The notes under the pieces were generated by a model. The model did not search any database and had not been told where the DNA came from. It was given only the letters and a program-made list of their open reading frames with translations. Of a stretch of DNA of 64,000 nt, positions 55,786-64,000 are shown piece by piece. The stretch's first letter is position 1, and each line of letters starts with the position of its first letter. A program made the translations under genes and the position numbers. The stretch comes from an uncultured Granulosicoccus sp. (GTDB lineage Bacteria > Pseudomonadota > Gammaproteobacteria > Granulosicoccales > Granulosicoccaceae). The stretch is from assembly GCA_947499955.1 (NCBI GenBank), contig CANMQI010000006.1, positions 124,001 to 188,000 on the forward strand, in the 5' to 3' direction.

Positions 55786-56280
55786 TCAGATACTGAAAAC
55801 AACCTCACGCCCGTTATCTGCGGCGTAAGTGATGGACACCTGCAAGTCAGGCCGCGGTACCCGATCGCCCCCTTTTTCCGGCCATTCGATCAGAACCAGA
55901 TCGTGCTCGTTCAGAACATCGTCGAAACCCAGGTAATCCAGTTCCGCCGGATCCTCCAGACGATACAGATCCAGGTGAGCAACACGCATGGTATTGCCTT
56001 CTGACGCCGGAGCCTCGTAGGTCTCTATCAGGGTATAGGTGGGGCTTTTGACGCGACCGGTATAACCCAGAGTGTGAATGATGGATCTGACCAGTACACT
56101 CTTGCCCGCCCCGAGCTCGCCGGACAGACTCACCAGCGTGCCTGCAGGTAACAGCTCTGCCAGCTCTCGTCCCAGCGACTGCATGGCAGCCTCATCCTCG
56201 ATCTGGCGCACCGGCGTCGCCATCAGGCTGGCCTGCATCTGGGTTTTCGTCACCGTATTCATGCGGCGCAAGATTAGCAT
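55786..56280 (-). CDS. tsaE: tRNA threonylcarbamoyladenosine biosynthesis ATPase TsaE
   Basis: TsaE works with TsaB/TsaD to make t6A37 in tRNAs reading ANN codons. The 164-residue protein has Walker A LSGELGAGKSVLVRSI, SPTYTLIETYEA, the conserved HLDLYRLEDPAELDYLGFDD and LIEWPEKGGDRVP. The start could be 56280 or the Met codons at 56262 or 56223; the core begins near residue 25. It is divergent from the nap operon. Confidence 0.94.
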   Translation of the reverse strand: MLILRRMNTVTKTQMQASLMATPVRQIEDEAAMQSLGRELAELLPAGTLVSLSGELGAGKSVLVRSIIHTLGYTGRVKSPTYTLIETYEAPASEGNTMRVAHLDLYRLEDPAELDYLGFDDVLNEHDLVLIEWPEKGGDRVPRPDLQVSITYAADNGREVVFSI

Positions 56281-56393
56281 GAAGCGTGTCCCGAGAGTCG
56301 GCTCCGGCGTTGAATGAAGTCGTGCGGAAATCGCCTGTTACAGCATCCCGCGGAATAAACATGTAACTCGAATGCATATTTGTTGACCATGAC

Positions 56394-56434
56394 TTGATCC
56401 ATGTCAATGCAGCAATAGTGGCATTGACTATGAT
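56394..56434 (+). promoter_or_regulatory. FNR/ANR-dependent promoter of the nap operon
   Basis: TTGATCCATGTCAA (56394-56407) fits the FNR box TTGAT-N4-ATCAA with one change. A -10-like TATGAT lies at 56429-56434. If transcription starts near 56442, the box is centred at -41.5, the class II position for FNR activation. The first gene, napE, begins 23 bases later. This predicts anaerobic induction. No clear NarP/NarL heptamer was seen. Confidence 0.72.
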
Positions 56435-56464
56435 GACAATTGGCCTTCTGCACGCTCGAATCTC

Positions 56465-56632
56465 ATGGAAACTACGTCTGAAAACAACAGCCCGGTTCAG
56501 CGCAAGGCCGAACGCAGGGTGTTTCTCCTGCTCACCGTGGTACTTGCCCCTGTCCTGGCTGTCGCCATCGTGGGCGGCTACGGCTTCATGATCTGGATTT
56601 ACCAGATGTTCGCCGGTCCACCGACAGCCTGA
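56465..56632 (+). CDS. napE: Periplasmic nitrate reductase small membrane protein NapE
   Basis: This 55-residue protein is encoded from the ATG at 56465 in the frame that reads METTSENNSPVQRKAERRVF and then one hydrophobic helix with VVLAPVLAVAIVGGYGFMIW, typical of NapE. The role of NapE is unsettled; it is an inner-membrane protein found at the front of many nap operons. It ends 2 bases before napD. It was identified by translating the region ahead of napD. Confidence 0.88.
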   Translation: METTSENNSPVQRKAERRVFLLLTVVLAPVLAVAIVGGYGFMIWIYQMFAGPPTA

Positions 56633-56634
56633 TC

Positions 56635-56949
56635 ATGATGAATACAGCCGTACGGGCGGAACCCGTCAATCCCTCTTCGTCACCTGACATTCATATCGCA
56701 AGCCTGGTGATCTTTGCCCGGCCCGATTGTCGCGACGACACCATAGCGTTTCTCAACAGCGTGCCTGCCTGCACACTGTATTCGGAAGAATCCAGAGCAG
56801 CGCTGGTGATTGTCGTCGAAGTCGAACACGAACGAACCATCAACCAGCTCATGGATGATCTCAATGCCCGAGCCGGCATCCTGTCCGTCAACCTTGTCTA
56901 TCACCACGTTGATTCTGAGCACTCGATGAATCAGGAAATGAATTCATGA
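56635..56949 (+). CDS. napD: NapA maturation chaperone NapD
   Basis: NapD binds the Tat signal of NapA and holds it until the molybdenum cofactor is inserted. The 104-residue protein has the ferredoxin-like pattern [50 protein letters not shown] and [13 protein letters not shown]. The stop overlaps the napA start (ATGA), so translation is coupled to that of its client. Confidence 0.95.
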   Translation: MMNTAVRAEPVNPSSSPDIHIASLVIFARPDCRDDTIAFLNSVPACTLYSEESRAALVIVVEVEHERTINQLMDDLNARAGILSVNLVYHHVDSEHSMNQEMNS

Positions 56950-59441
56950 AAATCACTCGGCGCGAATTCGTGCACATGTCCGCTGCGACTACTGCAGCCG
57001 CTGTTGCCGGCATTTCAATTCCGGCCAATGCCAGCAATCTGGTAACAGATGCGCAACACACGCAACTGAAATGGTCAAAGGCTGCCTGTCGCTTCTGCGG
57101 TACCGGTTGCAGTGTCAATGTCGGCGTCAAGGATGGCCGGGTGGTGGCCACCCACGGCGACATCAAGTCCGAAGTCAACAAGGGCCTGAACTGTGTCAAA
57201 GGCTACTTCCTGTCAAAGATCATGTATGGTTCGGATCGCCTGACTCAGCCCTTGTTGCGCATGACCGACGGCGAATATGACAAGAATGGCGAATTCACAC
57301 CCATCAGCTGGGACGCAGCTTTCGACATCATGGAAGTGAAGTTCAAGAAAGCCCTGAGGGAGAAAGGACCCACAGCTGTCGGCATGTTCGGCTCAGGTCA
57401 ATGGACTGTCTGGGAAGGCTACGCAGCATCCAAACTGTTCAAGGCCGGTTTTCGCTCCAACAATATCGATCCCAACGCCCGCCATTGCATGGCCTCTGCA
57501 GTGGGTGGTTTCATGCGCACCTTCGGCATGGATGAGCCCATGGGGTGTTATGACGATATCGAAGCCGCTGATGCCTTCGTCCTGTGGGGGTCGAACATGG
57601 CAGAAATGCACCCCATTCTGTGGACACGGGTCACCGACCGTCGCCTGAGCGCACCGCATGTCAAGGTTGCAGTATTGTCGACGTTCGAACATCGTAGCTT
57701 CGAACTGGCTGACGTGCCTGTCGTCTTCACTCCCCAGACCGACCTGGCCATGCTCAACTACATTGCCAACTACATCATCCAGAATGACAGGGTCAACTGG
57801 GACTTCGTGAAAAAGCATACTCGCTTCAAGGTGGGCAATACCGATATCGGTTATGGCTTGCGTCCCGAACATCCGCTCGAGCAGGCAGCCGCCAACGCCA
57901 ACGACGCCAATGGTGCAACAGACAGTGACTTCGAGGAATTCGCAGCCTTCGTCAAGGACTATGACGCAGAATACGTATCCCAGCTGTCAGGGGTGTCCGT
58001 CGAGAAACTCGAAGAGCTGGCGAAGTTGTACGCCGACCCGGATATCAAGGTCACCTCGTTCTGGACCATGGGTTTCAATCAGCACACACGCGGTGTCTGG
58101 TGCAACAACCTCATCTACAACATTCATCTGCTGACCGGCAAGATTGCCACTCCGGGTAATTCGCCCTTCTCCCTGACTGGCCAGCCTTCTGCCTGCGGAA
58201 CTGCTCGGGAGGTGGGTACCTTTTCTCATCGCCTGCCGGCCGATCTGGTTGTCACCAACAAGGATCATCGTGACATTGCAGAGTCGATCTGGAACATCCC
58301 TACTGGCACGATCCCGGACAAGCCCGGCTTCCACGCCGTACAGCAAAGCAGAATGCTGCGTGATGGCGTACTCAACGCCTACTGGGTACAAGTCAACAAC
58401 AATATGCAGGCCGGACCCAATATCAATGAAGAAGGCCTGCCGGGTTATCGCAACCCGGAGAATTTCATCGTTGTGTCCGACGCTTATCCCACCGTCACTG
58501 CCCAGGCAGCCGACCTTGTCCTGCCTACTGCCATGTGGGTGGAGAAAGAAGGCGCCTATGGTAATGCCGAGCGACGAACGCAATTCTGGCACCAGATGGT
58601 CGATGCGCCTGGAGACGCCAGATCGGATCTTTGGCAGGTCGTCGAGTTCTCCAGACGTTTCACCACCGAGGACGTCTGGCCTGCGGAAATCCTGGATGCC
58701 AATCCGGAATACAAGGGCAAGACTCTGTATGACATCCTCTTTGCCAACGGCACAGTCGACAAGTTCCCCCTTGAGGATGCTGACAGCGAATACGCCAACC
58801 AGGAATCGAAGGAATTCGGTTTCTATCTACAGAAAGGGCTCTTCGAGGAATATGCAACCTTCGGCCGTGGTCATGGCCACGACCTCGCCGACTTCGATGC
58901 CTACCATGAAGCCCATGGTCTGCGCTGGCCGGTAGTCGATGGCAAGGAGACACTATGGCGTTATCGTGAAGGCAGTGATCCGTATGTCAAGGCAGGCAAG
59001 GGTTTCGACTTCTATGGACACAAGGACGGCAAGGCCATCATCTTTGCTCTGCCCTACGAACCAGCCGCCGAGTCGCCAGACGAGGAGTTTCCATTGTGGC
59101 TGAGCACTGGCCGGGTACTGGAACACTGGCACTCCGGTTCAATGACGCAACGTGTGCCGGAGCTGTACAAGGCATTCCCTGATGCCGTGGTCTTCATGCA
59201 CCCGGACGACGCCAAGGAACTCGAACTTCGTCGCGGCACCAAGGTCGCTGTACAGTCTCGACGTGGACAGATCATCACGCGCGTCGAGACGCGAGGACGG
59301 AACAAGCCACCTCGTGGTCTGGTGTTCGTTCCCTGGTTCGACGCCAGCCAGCTCATCAACAAGGTAACGCTGGATGCCACCGACCCGATCTCCAAGCAGA
59401 CGGATTTCAAGAAATGCGCTGTTCGTATCGTGAGGGCCTGA
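56946..59441 (+). CDS. napA: Periplasmic nitrate reductase catalytic subunit NapA
   Basis: NapA reduces nitrate to nitrite in the periplasm with a bis-MGD molybdenum centre and one [4Fe-4S] cluster. The 831-residue precursor has a twin-arginine signal (R5/R6 in TRREFV), cluster cysteines C48, C51, C55 and C83 ([15 protein letters not shown]), and the Mo ligand C181 in ARHCMASAV. The C-terminal cofactor-binding region ([19 protein letters not shown]) is complete. It is the third gene of napEDABC. Confidence 0.98.
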   Translation: MKITRREFVHMSAATTAAAVAGISIPANASNLVTDAQHTQLKWSKAACRFCGTGCSVNVGVKDGRVVATHGDIKSEVNKGLNCVKGYFLSKIMYGSDRLTQPLLRMTDGEYDKNGEFTPISWDAAFDIMEVKFKKALREKGPTAVGMFGSGQWTVWEGYAASKLFKAGFRSNNIDPNARHCMASAVGGFMRTFGMDEPMGCYDDIEAADAFVLWGSNMAEMHPILWTRVTDRRLSAPHVKVAVLSTFEHRSFELADVPVVFTPQTDLAMLNYIANYIIQNDRVNWDFVKKHTRFKVGNTDIGYGLRPEHPLEQAAANANDANGATDSDFEEFAAFVKDYDAEYVSQLSGVSVEKLEELAKLYADPDIKVTSFWTMGFNQHTRGVWCNNLIYNIHLLTGKIATPGNSPFSLTGQPSACGTAREVGTFSHRLPADLVVTNKDHRDIAESIWNIPTGTIPDKPGFHAVQQSRMLRDGVLNAYWVQVNNNMQAGPNINEEGLPGYRNPENFIVVSDAYPTVTAQAADLVLPTAMWVEKEGAYGNAERRTQFWHQMVDAPGDARSDLWQVVEFSRRFTTEDVWPAEILDANPEYKGKTLYDILFANGTVDKFPLEDADSEYANQESKEFGFYLQKGLFEEYATFGRGHGHDLADFDAYHEAHGLRWPVVDGKETLWRYREGSDPYVKAGKGFDFYGHKDGKAIIFALPYEPAAESPDEEFPLWLSTGRVLEHWHSGSMTQRVPELYKAFPDAVVFMHPDDAKELELRRGTKVAVQSRRGQIITRVETRGRNKPPRGLVFVPWFDASQLINKVTLDATDPISKQTDFKKCAVRIVRA

Positions 59442-59443
59442 TC

Positions 59444-59914
59444 ATGAACATATCTGCCGTTCGAAAGATCCTGCTACGAAGCCTGTTGTTGCTGCCTGTT
59501 GTCGCGGTAACTGCGCTGTGGGCTGCCAACCCGGATGAGTTGGCAACCTTGCGTAAAAGTGACATCGCTGTCGACACGGAACCCCAGCGCATGCCTGAGG
59601 TCGAGAACAAGGATGTGAAGCGCACTCGCAACTATCCCATGCAGCCGCCGACCATACCGCACAAGATCGACAACTACACGGTCAACCTGAATGCCAACAA
59701 GTGCCTGAGTTGTCATGATCGAACCCTGACCGAGCAGTCGCAGGCGCCCATGGTCAGCGTGACTCACTTCATGAACAGAGACGGTAACTTCCTCGCACAA
59801 GTGTCACCGCGACGGTATTTCTGCAACCAGTGCCATGTGACACAGGTTGATGCCAAACCGCTGGTCGACAACGACTTTCAGGATGTCGACAGTCTGTTGA
59901 CCAAACCCGAATGA
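59444..59914 (+). CDS. napB: Diheme cytochrome c NapB, electron-transfer subunit of periplasmic nitrate reductase
   Basis: NapB passes electrons from NapC to NapA. From [14 protein letters not shown] the 156-residue precursor has a signal peptide (about 1-28) and two heme sites, CLSCH and CNQCH. Conserved distal histidine-bearing segments include [19 protein letters not shown] and [14 protein letters not shown]. The start at 59444 is 2 bases after napA; the upstream in-frame Met lies within napA. Confidence 0.96.
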   Translation: MNISAVRKILLRSLLLLPVVAVTALWAANPDELATLRKSDIAVDTEPQRMPEVENKDVKRTRNYPMQPPTIPHKIDNYTVNLNANKCLSCHDRTLTEQSQAPMVSVTHFMNRDGNFLAQVSPRRYFCNQCHVTQVDAKPLVDNDFQDVDSLLTKPE

Positions 59915-59927
59915 GACTGACACAATC

Positions 59928-60536
59928 ATGATCAAATGGGTCAAGAAAACCTGGAAAATCGCCGCGCGCCCGAGCGTTCACTACAGCCTGGGGTTTCTGA
60001 CACTCGGCGGATTCATCGCAGGTGTCATCTTCTGGGGCGGATTCAATACGGCTCTGGAAGCGACAAACTCGGAAGCCTTCTGTACCGGCTGCCATGAGAT
60101 GGAAGACAACGTCTTTCAGGAACTGAAGACAACCATCCACTACACCAACCGCTCAGGCGTGCGAGCTACCTGCCCGGACTGCCATGTTCCTCACGAATGG
60201 ACCAACAAGATTGCTCGCAAGATGCAGGCATCCAAAGAGGTCTGGGGTACGATATTCGGCACCATCAATACGCGTGAGAAGTTTCTGGAAAAACGTCTGG
60301 AACTGGCTCAGCATGAATGGTCCCGTTTGAAGGCCAACAATTCGCTGGAGTGCAGAAACTGTCACGATCTGGACTACATGGATTTCACCGTGCAAAGCGC
60401 CCGGGCAGAACAGGCTCATTCCACTTTCCTCGCCAGTGGCGAGAAAACCTGTATCGACTGCCACAAGGGCATCGCTCATCACCTGCCTGATATGGAAGGT
60501 GTAGAGGGTTGGTCAGCTTCCGCTCAACAAAACTGA
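59928..60536 (+). CDS. napC: Tetraheme quinol dehydrogenase NapC
   Basis: NapC oxidises membrane quinol and feeds NapB. The 202-residue protein has a single N-terminal membrane helix (about 20-42) and four CxxCH sites: CTGCH, CPDCH, CRNCH and CIDCH, with the NapC/NirT motif [17 protein letters not shown]. It is the last nap gene. napF, napG and napH are absent, so menaquinol/ubiquinol input goes only through NapC. A hairpin terminator follows. Confidence 0.97.
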   Translation: MIKWVKKTWKIAARPSVHYSLGFLTLGGFIAGVIFWGGFNTALEATNSEAFCTGCHEMEDNVFQELKTTIHYTNRSGVRATCPDCHVPHEWTNKIARKMQASKEVWGTIFGTINTREKFLEKRLELAQHEWSRLKANNSLECRNCHDLDYMDFTVQSARAEQAHSTFLASGEKTCIDCHKGIAHHLPDMEGVEGWSASAQQN

Positions 60537-60545
60537 CGTTGTATT

Positions 60546-60591
60546 GCCGGTGCCGCGACCTCTACTGGCGATGAGGTCTCGCACCGGCTTT
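60546..60591 (+). terminator. Terminator of the nap operon
   Basis: GCCGGTGC (60546-60553) pairs with GCACCGGC (60581-60588), and inside this GACCTC pairs with GAGGTC, giving a long two-part stem. It is followed by TTT. It begins 10 bases after the napC stop. The facing leftward gene ends at 60627. Confidence 0.72.
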
Positions 60592-60626
60592 GCCAGAGCC
60601 GATTGAGCCCCCGCAACTCTGTCGAC

Positions 60627-60944
60627 CTATTTTACCAACTGCTGACACTTGTCCAGGTCAAGTTGCTCGGCACCCATATTGGTTGACTCGCCATTTTCCG
60701 TCTCTTCGATCAAGGCTTCGCAGTTCTCCACGTTATAGGATGCCTCCCCGACTTCGGTGTTACTGGCATCGGACTCCGCAGCGTTCTCCGAACTCTGCTC
60801 ACCCTCTTTGGATTCCTGTACGGCTTCCTGAACCTTGCTGCTGTCAACGGGCTTGGAATCAGAGGCGGTAGCTATCGTTGCAAACAGGCCAGCTGATGCG
60901 AGCAACACAACTGACAGACCGATTCGTGGCATTTCATACGTCAT
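60627..60944 (-). CDS. Small acidic exported protein, unknown function
   Basis: From the ATG at 60944 this is a 105-residue precursor with a signal peptide (about 1-28, ATASD). The mature part is strongly acidic and Ser/Glu-rich (VQEAVQESKEGEQSSENAAES) with two cysteines about 42 residues apart (NVENCEAL, DLDKCQQL) that may pair. No domain is recognised. A GGAGCCTT stretch precedes the start. It converges on napC. Confidence 0.6.
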   Translation of the reverse strand: MTYEMPRIGLSVVLLASAGLFATIATASDSKPVDSSKVQEAVQESKEGEQSSENAAESDASNTEVGEASYNVENCEALIEETENGESTNMGAEQLDLDKCQQLVK

Positions 60945-61024
60945 GGGCAAGGCTCCTTTCAAGAATTCAACTCACTCTAGCAGCACACCCCTGACCAAGG
61001 CGACAGCTGCAGTTGTTACACAGA

Positions 61025-61068
61025 AAAGCCCGCGAAAGCCCGCGCCTGCGTCAGCGCGCCTGCGTCAG
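61025..61068. repeat. Two short tandem duplications upstream of the Rho_N-like gene
   Basis: AAAGCCCGCG occurs twice in tandem (61025-61034, 61035-61044), directly followed by two copies of GCGCCTGCGTCAG (61042-61054, 61056-61068; 14-base period). They lie in the 287-base region between the small acidic protein gene and the next gene, which otherwise holds no gene I can support. Confidence 0.8.
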
Positions 61069-61231
61069 TCAGAGACCGCTGACTGGAAAAAACTACACGA
61101 GCACGTCTGACCCGGACGCACGTCGATAGCATGAAATCTCTTTCGAGTGATTCTCATCGTCACTCTGGCAGCAGCCCACAAGCAGCAAGGCCTCGGCTTC
61201 TCACCTTGCTGCCACTTCCAGGAGAATACGA

Positions 61232-61513
61232 ATGCCTACCGACAAACAACTTGCAAACGATCTCGTCCACACCAACAAGGAGTTTGAAAAACTCAAGGGC
61301 TCTCGCGTCGATACTGACAAGACGCCCCGGGAGACTCCCAGTGGACAGAGCCCTGGAAGAGCTGGTTACAGCAAACAATTGTTCGATGAATGGACTCGAG
61401 AGGAGCTGGAGCAACATGCGAAGGGGCTGGGGATCGACGTGGAGAAATCCAGCGACCGCGAGCAGCTCATCGAGTTGATTGAAAGTAGAGATGCAACTCT
61501 GGCGAGGAGCTAG
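61232..61513 (+). CDS. Small protein with Rho N-terminal / SAP-like helix pair
   Basis: The 93-residue protein has a polar, disordered first half and a C-terminal segment (about 50-88) with the SAP/Rho_N pattern: EWTREELEQHAKGLGIDVEKSSDREQLIELI. Such domains bind nucleic acid in Rho and in small plasmid or phage-related proteins. An AGGAGA site 6 bases before the ATG supports translation from 61232. Its role is unknown; it may bind DNA or RNA. Confidence 0.75.
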   Translation: MPTDKQLANDLVHTNKEFEKLKGSRVDTDKTPRETPSGQSPGRAGYSKQLFDEWTREELEQHAKGLGIDVEKSSDREQLIELIESRDATLARS

Positions 61514-61557
61514 TTGATCCGGGCAGCCTTGCATCGTGTTCTGAGCGGCCCCGATAT

Positions 61558-61588
61558 GGATGACCGCATGAAATTCATGCGGACATCC
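61558..61588. other. 31-bp dyad between convergent genes
   Basis: GGATG (61558-61562) and CCGCATG (61564-61570) mirror CATGCGG (61576-61582) and CATCC (61584-61588) around a 5-base centre, with one symmetrical A/A mismatch. It spans the stop codon of the flavoprotein gene and lies 45 bases after the Rho_N-like gene. It can act as a two-way terminator or as a site for a dimeric protein. Confidence 0.6.
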
Positions 61589-63353
61589 TGTTCGATGTCG
61601 ATAATCGTCTGACCAGCCTGACTGCCCATTCCCGCTGCTCATCACCGAAGCTCTCGGTGATGCTATCTGTGCCAAGAATCGACCCTTTCGCCAACCTTCC
61701 CAGAAGAGCCAACGATGGTTGGCATGCGTGTTCGTCACGTCGGTTCGCGATAGCCCCGGATCGTGTCGATGCCCCCAGGCCACCGCCATGTGCGAGCAGA
61801 TAGCCCTCACCCAACAGCTGTTGGACAAGTGGCGTGTTGACAGCCTGAATATCCGGTGACGACAGCACGGTGTCAACGAGTACCGAGGCGACTACCTCGT
61901 CATCGCCTTCACTGAAATGCCAGCCATCCGGCGACATCCTGATAGCAGGATCGTCGACAACCTTCAGACTGAGTATTCCTGCATCATTCAACGCCAACAG
62001 ACTGCGTACGTTGTCGACGGGCGGGCCGTAGGCATATCTCTTCAATCGCTCATGCAGTGCAATCAGTTCCTGCATGAACTCAAGACCCATTCTGGAATGG
62101 GAAAAGGAGTGGAACATGATTTTCTGCAGATGCCGCCACACTTGTCCCAGACAGTAATCAAGACTGGGTGGCTTGACGCCGCAGGCCATGTCGGCAAACA
62201 TCGCCATGGCTTGTGCAGTTGGAAGATCGCGATCCACGATGCACTCATGCCGGACCTGGTCGTCCTGCAGCCAACTGTTTGCCAGCTCCGATAATCGTGA
62301 TCGGGTGTAGCTGGCGGCAGCGCTGGGGAAGACCTCCAGATAAACAGCCCCCTGAATATCCGACACCTGTTGCAACAACTGCGAATACGCCTCGTCGCTC
62401 TCCCCATACTGTGCCAACTCCGAGCACATCTGCCTGAAATGCGCTTGAAGCGGTGCGTTCGGGATAAAACGTTCATCGAGACTGCGAGTCAGTGGCTTGG
62501 CCGCCATCGGCAGCCCATCCAGTGAAAATGGAATGATCCTGGCAGGTTCCACCGTTGAAGGCCTGTAATCCATGGTACGCAGATGTTCATCCATGACCTT
62601 GAACCCACCGCCCCGCCCTTCGGTCAGCCCCTTGACCACATCAATCATGGACAAGCCAAAACCGCGAAGTGCGACGGTAGCACCATCAAAACGGGAAGAG
62701 TCGTGTATGAAGTCCTCCAATGGATACGGCGCCATGATCAGGTTGCAGGCGGGGTTCTCGTGTGCATGCTGTCTCCAGGCCTGTATTGACTCATCAGGCT
62801 CCGTCGGCTGGTGACCGACAGCGAGAACGACCTCATCGATAGCCTCCATGACACCGCTTTCATGAACGATTCGGTAACCACCCCCTACGGCATCCTGCCG
62901 AATCTGGAGAACCTCGGACTCGACGATAGTGAGCCTGCCCGATTGCTCGAGAAGCACCGCCATGCTGTTGAAACGAGACTGAAGATATTGACCCAGTCTG
63001 GCGCGCGGTGGATACACATCCACCTGTCTACCCTGGTCCTTGCCTTCATCCACGCCAGCCCACTCCTTGTAGGAGGGAAAACCGGCGATCACGTCCTCAC
63101 CCAGCGAAATCTCGTTTCTCGCCGGGATATCGATCTCCCGTTCCGGCAGGTTCAGCAGGCTCCCGGAAAATTGATCCGGGGCATAGTTCGGGCCGCAGCC
63201 AGGGTGGGCACTCGGTTCGAACACAATGCTGTGTACGCCGAGTGACGGGGCTGCAAGAGCCAGGGTGGAATAGAGAAATTCCAGTGCTGCCAGGCCGCGC
63301 GGGCCTCCACCCACAAACGCCACGCGCGTGCAGCCTTCATGAGGTGTACTCAT
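61575..63353 (-). CDS. FAD/NAD(P)-binding protein, unknown substrate
   Basis: The 592-residue protein begins with a dinucleotide-binding motif, VAFVGGGPRGLAALEFL, and belongs to the large FAD-NAD(P)-binding group (Pfam 13454-like). Supporting marks are NLPEREIDIPARNEISLGEDV, YPPRARLGQYLQSRF, EVVLAVGHQP and ALRGFGLSMIDVVKGLTEGRGG. Members often accompany amino-acid or hydroxamate pathways, but the activity is not established. A middle region rich in helices (about 300-430) is specific to the family. It stands alone, leftward, with phaB upstream on the same strand but separated by a terminator. Confidence 0.82.
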   Translation of the reverse strand: MSTPHEGCTRVAFVGGGPRGLAALEFLYSTLALAAPSLGVHSIVFEPSAHPGCGPNYAPDQFSGSLLNLPEREIDIPARNEISLGEDVIAGFPSYKEWAGVDEGKDQGRQVDVYPPRARLGQYLQSRFNSMAVLLEQSGRLTIVESEVLQIRQDAVGGGYRIVHESGVMEAIDEVVLAVGHQPTEPDESIQAWRQHAHENPACNLIMAPYPLEDFIHDSSRFDGATVALRGFGLSMIDVVKGLTEGRGGGFKVMDEHLRTMDYRPSTVEPARIIPFSLDGLPMAAKPLTRSLDERFIPNAPLQAHFRQMCSELAQYGESDEAYSQLLQQVSDIQGAVYLEVFPSAAASYTRSRLSELANSWLQDDQVRHECIVDRDLPTAQAMAMFADMACGVKPPSLDYCLGQVWRHLQKIMFHSFSHSRMGLEFMQELIALHERLKRYAYGPPVDNVRSLLALNDAGILSLKVVDDPAIRMSPDGWHFSEGDDEVVASVLVDTVLSSPDIQAVNTPLVQQLLGEGYLLAHGGGLGASTRSGAIANRRDEHACQPSLALLGRLAKGSILGTDSITESFGDEQREWAVRLVRRLSTSNRMSA

Positions 63354-63416
63354 ATCAAGGATTCTCGGCAGACAAGCATTGACAATGGGATGAATCAGCT
63401 ATACGCCAAACCTGAA

Positions 63417-63447
63417 ACGGCCGCCCTCACTGAGTGAAAGCGGCCGT
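63417..63447 (-). terminator. Terminator downstream of phaB
   Basis: ACGGCCGC (63417-63424) and GCGGCCGT (63440-63447) form a perfect 8-bp stem; an inner TCAC/GTGA pair extends it. On the phaB strand the stem is followed by TTTC. It lies 56 bases after the phaB stop. A run of nine C (63472-63480) lies between the stop and the stem. Confidence 0.65.
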
Positions 63448-63502
63448 GATTCACGACGCCGTAACCAGATGCCCCCCCCCGCGAACAGGGAGCACAGGAC
63501 GG

Positions 63503-64000
63503 TTAGTACATGTGTTGGCCGCCATTGACCGAGACAGTGGAACCCGTGATGAAACCAGCATCATCTGCAACGAGAAACGCAACCGTTCTGGCGATATCTT
63601 CGGCCTTGCCCAGACGACCTACCGGGATCTTGGCGATGATTTTTTCAAGTACTGCTTCAGGTACCGCTCTTACCATGTCGGTATCGACATAGCCCGGAGC
63701 AATGGCATTGACAGTCACATTCTTGCCAGCCCCTTCCTGAGCCAGTGCCTTGGTAAATCCGTGAATACCGGATTTCGCTGCAGCGTAGTTGACCTGACCG
63801 TACTGACCAGCCTGACCATTGATTGAACCGATATTGACGATTCGACCGAAACTCTTTTCACGCATTCCGTCGATGACGCAGCGACACATGTTGAAGCAAG
63901 ATCCGAGATTGGTGTCGATGACAGCCTGCCAGGCCTCATGGTCCATGCGGTGAAGCGTTCCGTCGCGCGTGATACCGGCATTGTTGACCAGTACGTCCAC
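63503..64000 (-). CDS. phaB: Acetoacetyl-CoA reductase PhaB (partial)
   Basis: PhaB reduces acetoacetyl-CoA to (R)-3-hydroxybutyryl-CoA for polyhydroxybutyrate synthesis. The 165 residues visible are the middle and C-terminal part of an SDR: LVNNAGITRDGTLHRMDHEAWQAVIDTNLGSCFNMCR, catalytic S in NIGSINGQAGQYGQVNYAAAKSG with Y and K, IAPGYVDTDMV and GFITGSTVSVNGGQHMY. The cofactor-binding N-terminus (about 80 residues) lies beyond the window edge, so the first Met visible is internal. Other pha genes are probably upstream, outside the window. Confidence 0.93.
   Translation of the reverse strand: MDVLVNNAGITRDGTLHRMDHEAWQAVIDTNLGSCFNMCRCVIDGMREKSFGRIVNIGSINGQAGQYGQVNYAAAKSGIHGFTKALAQEGAGKNVTVNAIAPGYVDTDMVRAVPEAVLEKIIAKIPVGRLGKAEDIARTVAFLVADDAGFITGSTVSVNGGQHMY

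Overview
The window looks like chromosomal DNA from a marine or halotolerant gammaproteobacterium of moderately high GC. The evidence is gammaproteobacterial gene order: csrA / tRNA-Ser / tRNA-Arg beside lysC-alaS-recX-recA-pncC-mutS; nadK-recN-fur-bamE-rnfH-ratA-smpB; dnaQ-rnhA-methyltransferase-mltD; and tsaE-amiC-mutL-miaA. It also carries a proteobacterial dedicated sortase system, which is known mostly from marine Gammaproteobacteria, and a periplasmic nitrate reductase operon. The genus cannot be fixed from this sequence alone. There is no CRISPR array, insertion sequence, prophage or plasmid module. Accessory content sits as short cassettes between conserved housekeeping blocks.

Layout. 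1-1.1 kb: 3' end of a large DUF2126 protein. 1.1-6.3 kb: a complete urease operon, ureDABCEFG, with overlapping or closely packed genes. 6.4-9.2 kb: a secreted hypothetical protein, then a receiver-histidine kinase, a single-domain response regulator and a small protein resembling a stand-alone phosphoacceptor helix pair. 9.2-11 kb: an ABC-2 type exporter. 11-16.8 kb: the sortase system, with response regulator and sensor kinase divergent from a VIT/vWA target protein and a class GN sortase. 16.9-25.7 kb: AruH-like aminotransferase, DUF4864 protein, folD, a repeat-rich lipoprotein, a PQQ-type sugar dehydrogenase coupled to a pentaheme lipoprotein cytochrome, and glucokinase.

25.8-41.7 kb is almost all housekeeping: tRNAs, csrA, lysC, alaS, recX, recA, a small coiled-coil protein, pncC, mutS, nadK, recN, fur, bamE, rnfH, ratA, smpB and dnaQ. 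42.2-44.8 kb is a lipoprotein/beta-barrel pair lodged between dnaQ and rnhA. 45-56.3 kb: rnhA, methyltransferase, mltD, an FHA protein, cysM, miaA, mutL, amiC, an SDR, a SirB2-like protein and tsaE. 56.4-60.6 kb: napEDABC behind a good FNR-type promoter and closed by a hairpin terminator. 60.6-64 kb: two small hypothetical proteins, a large FAD/NAD(P)-binding protein and the 3' part of an acetoacetyl-CoA reductase gene (phaB), cut by the window edge.

The most interesting region is the sortase locus. The sensor kinase has a CBM9-like periplasmic domain. The single evident substrate has two LPQG motifs instead of a standard LPxTG, and the OmpA-like partner PdsO usual for such systems is not beside it. 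Second in interest are the PQQ dehydrogenase/pentaheme cytochrome operon and the three-gene phosphorelay with a domain-sized phosphotransfer candidate.
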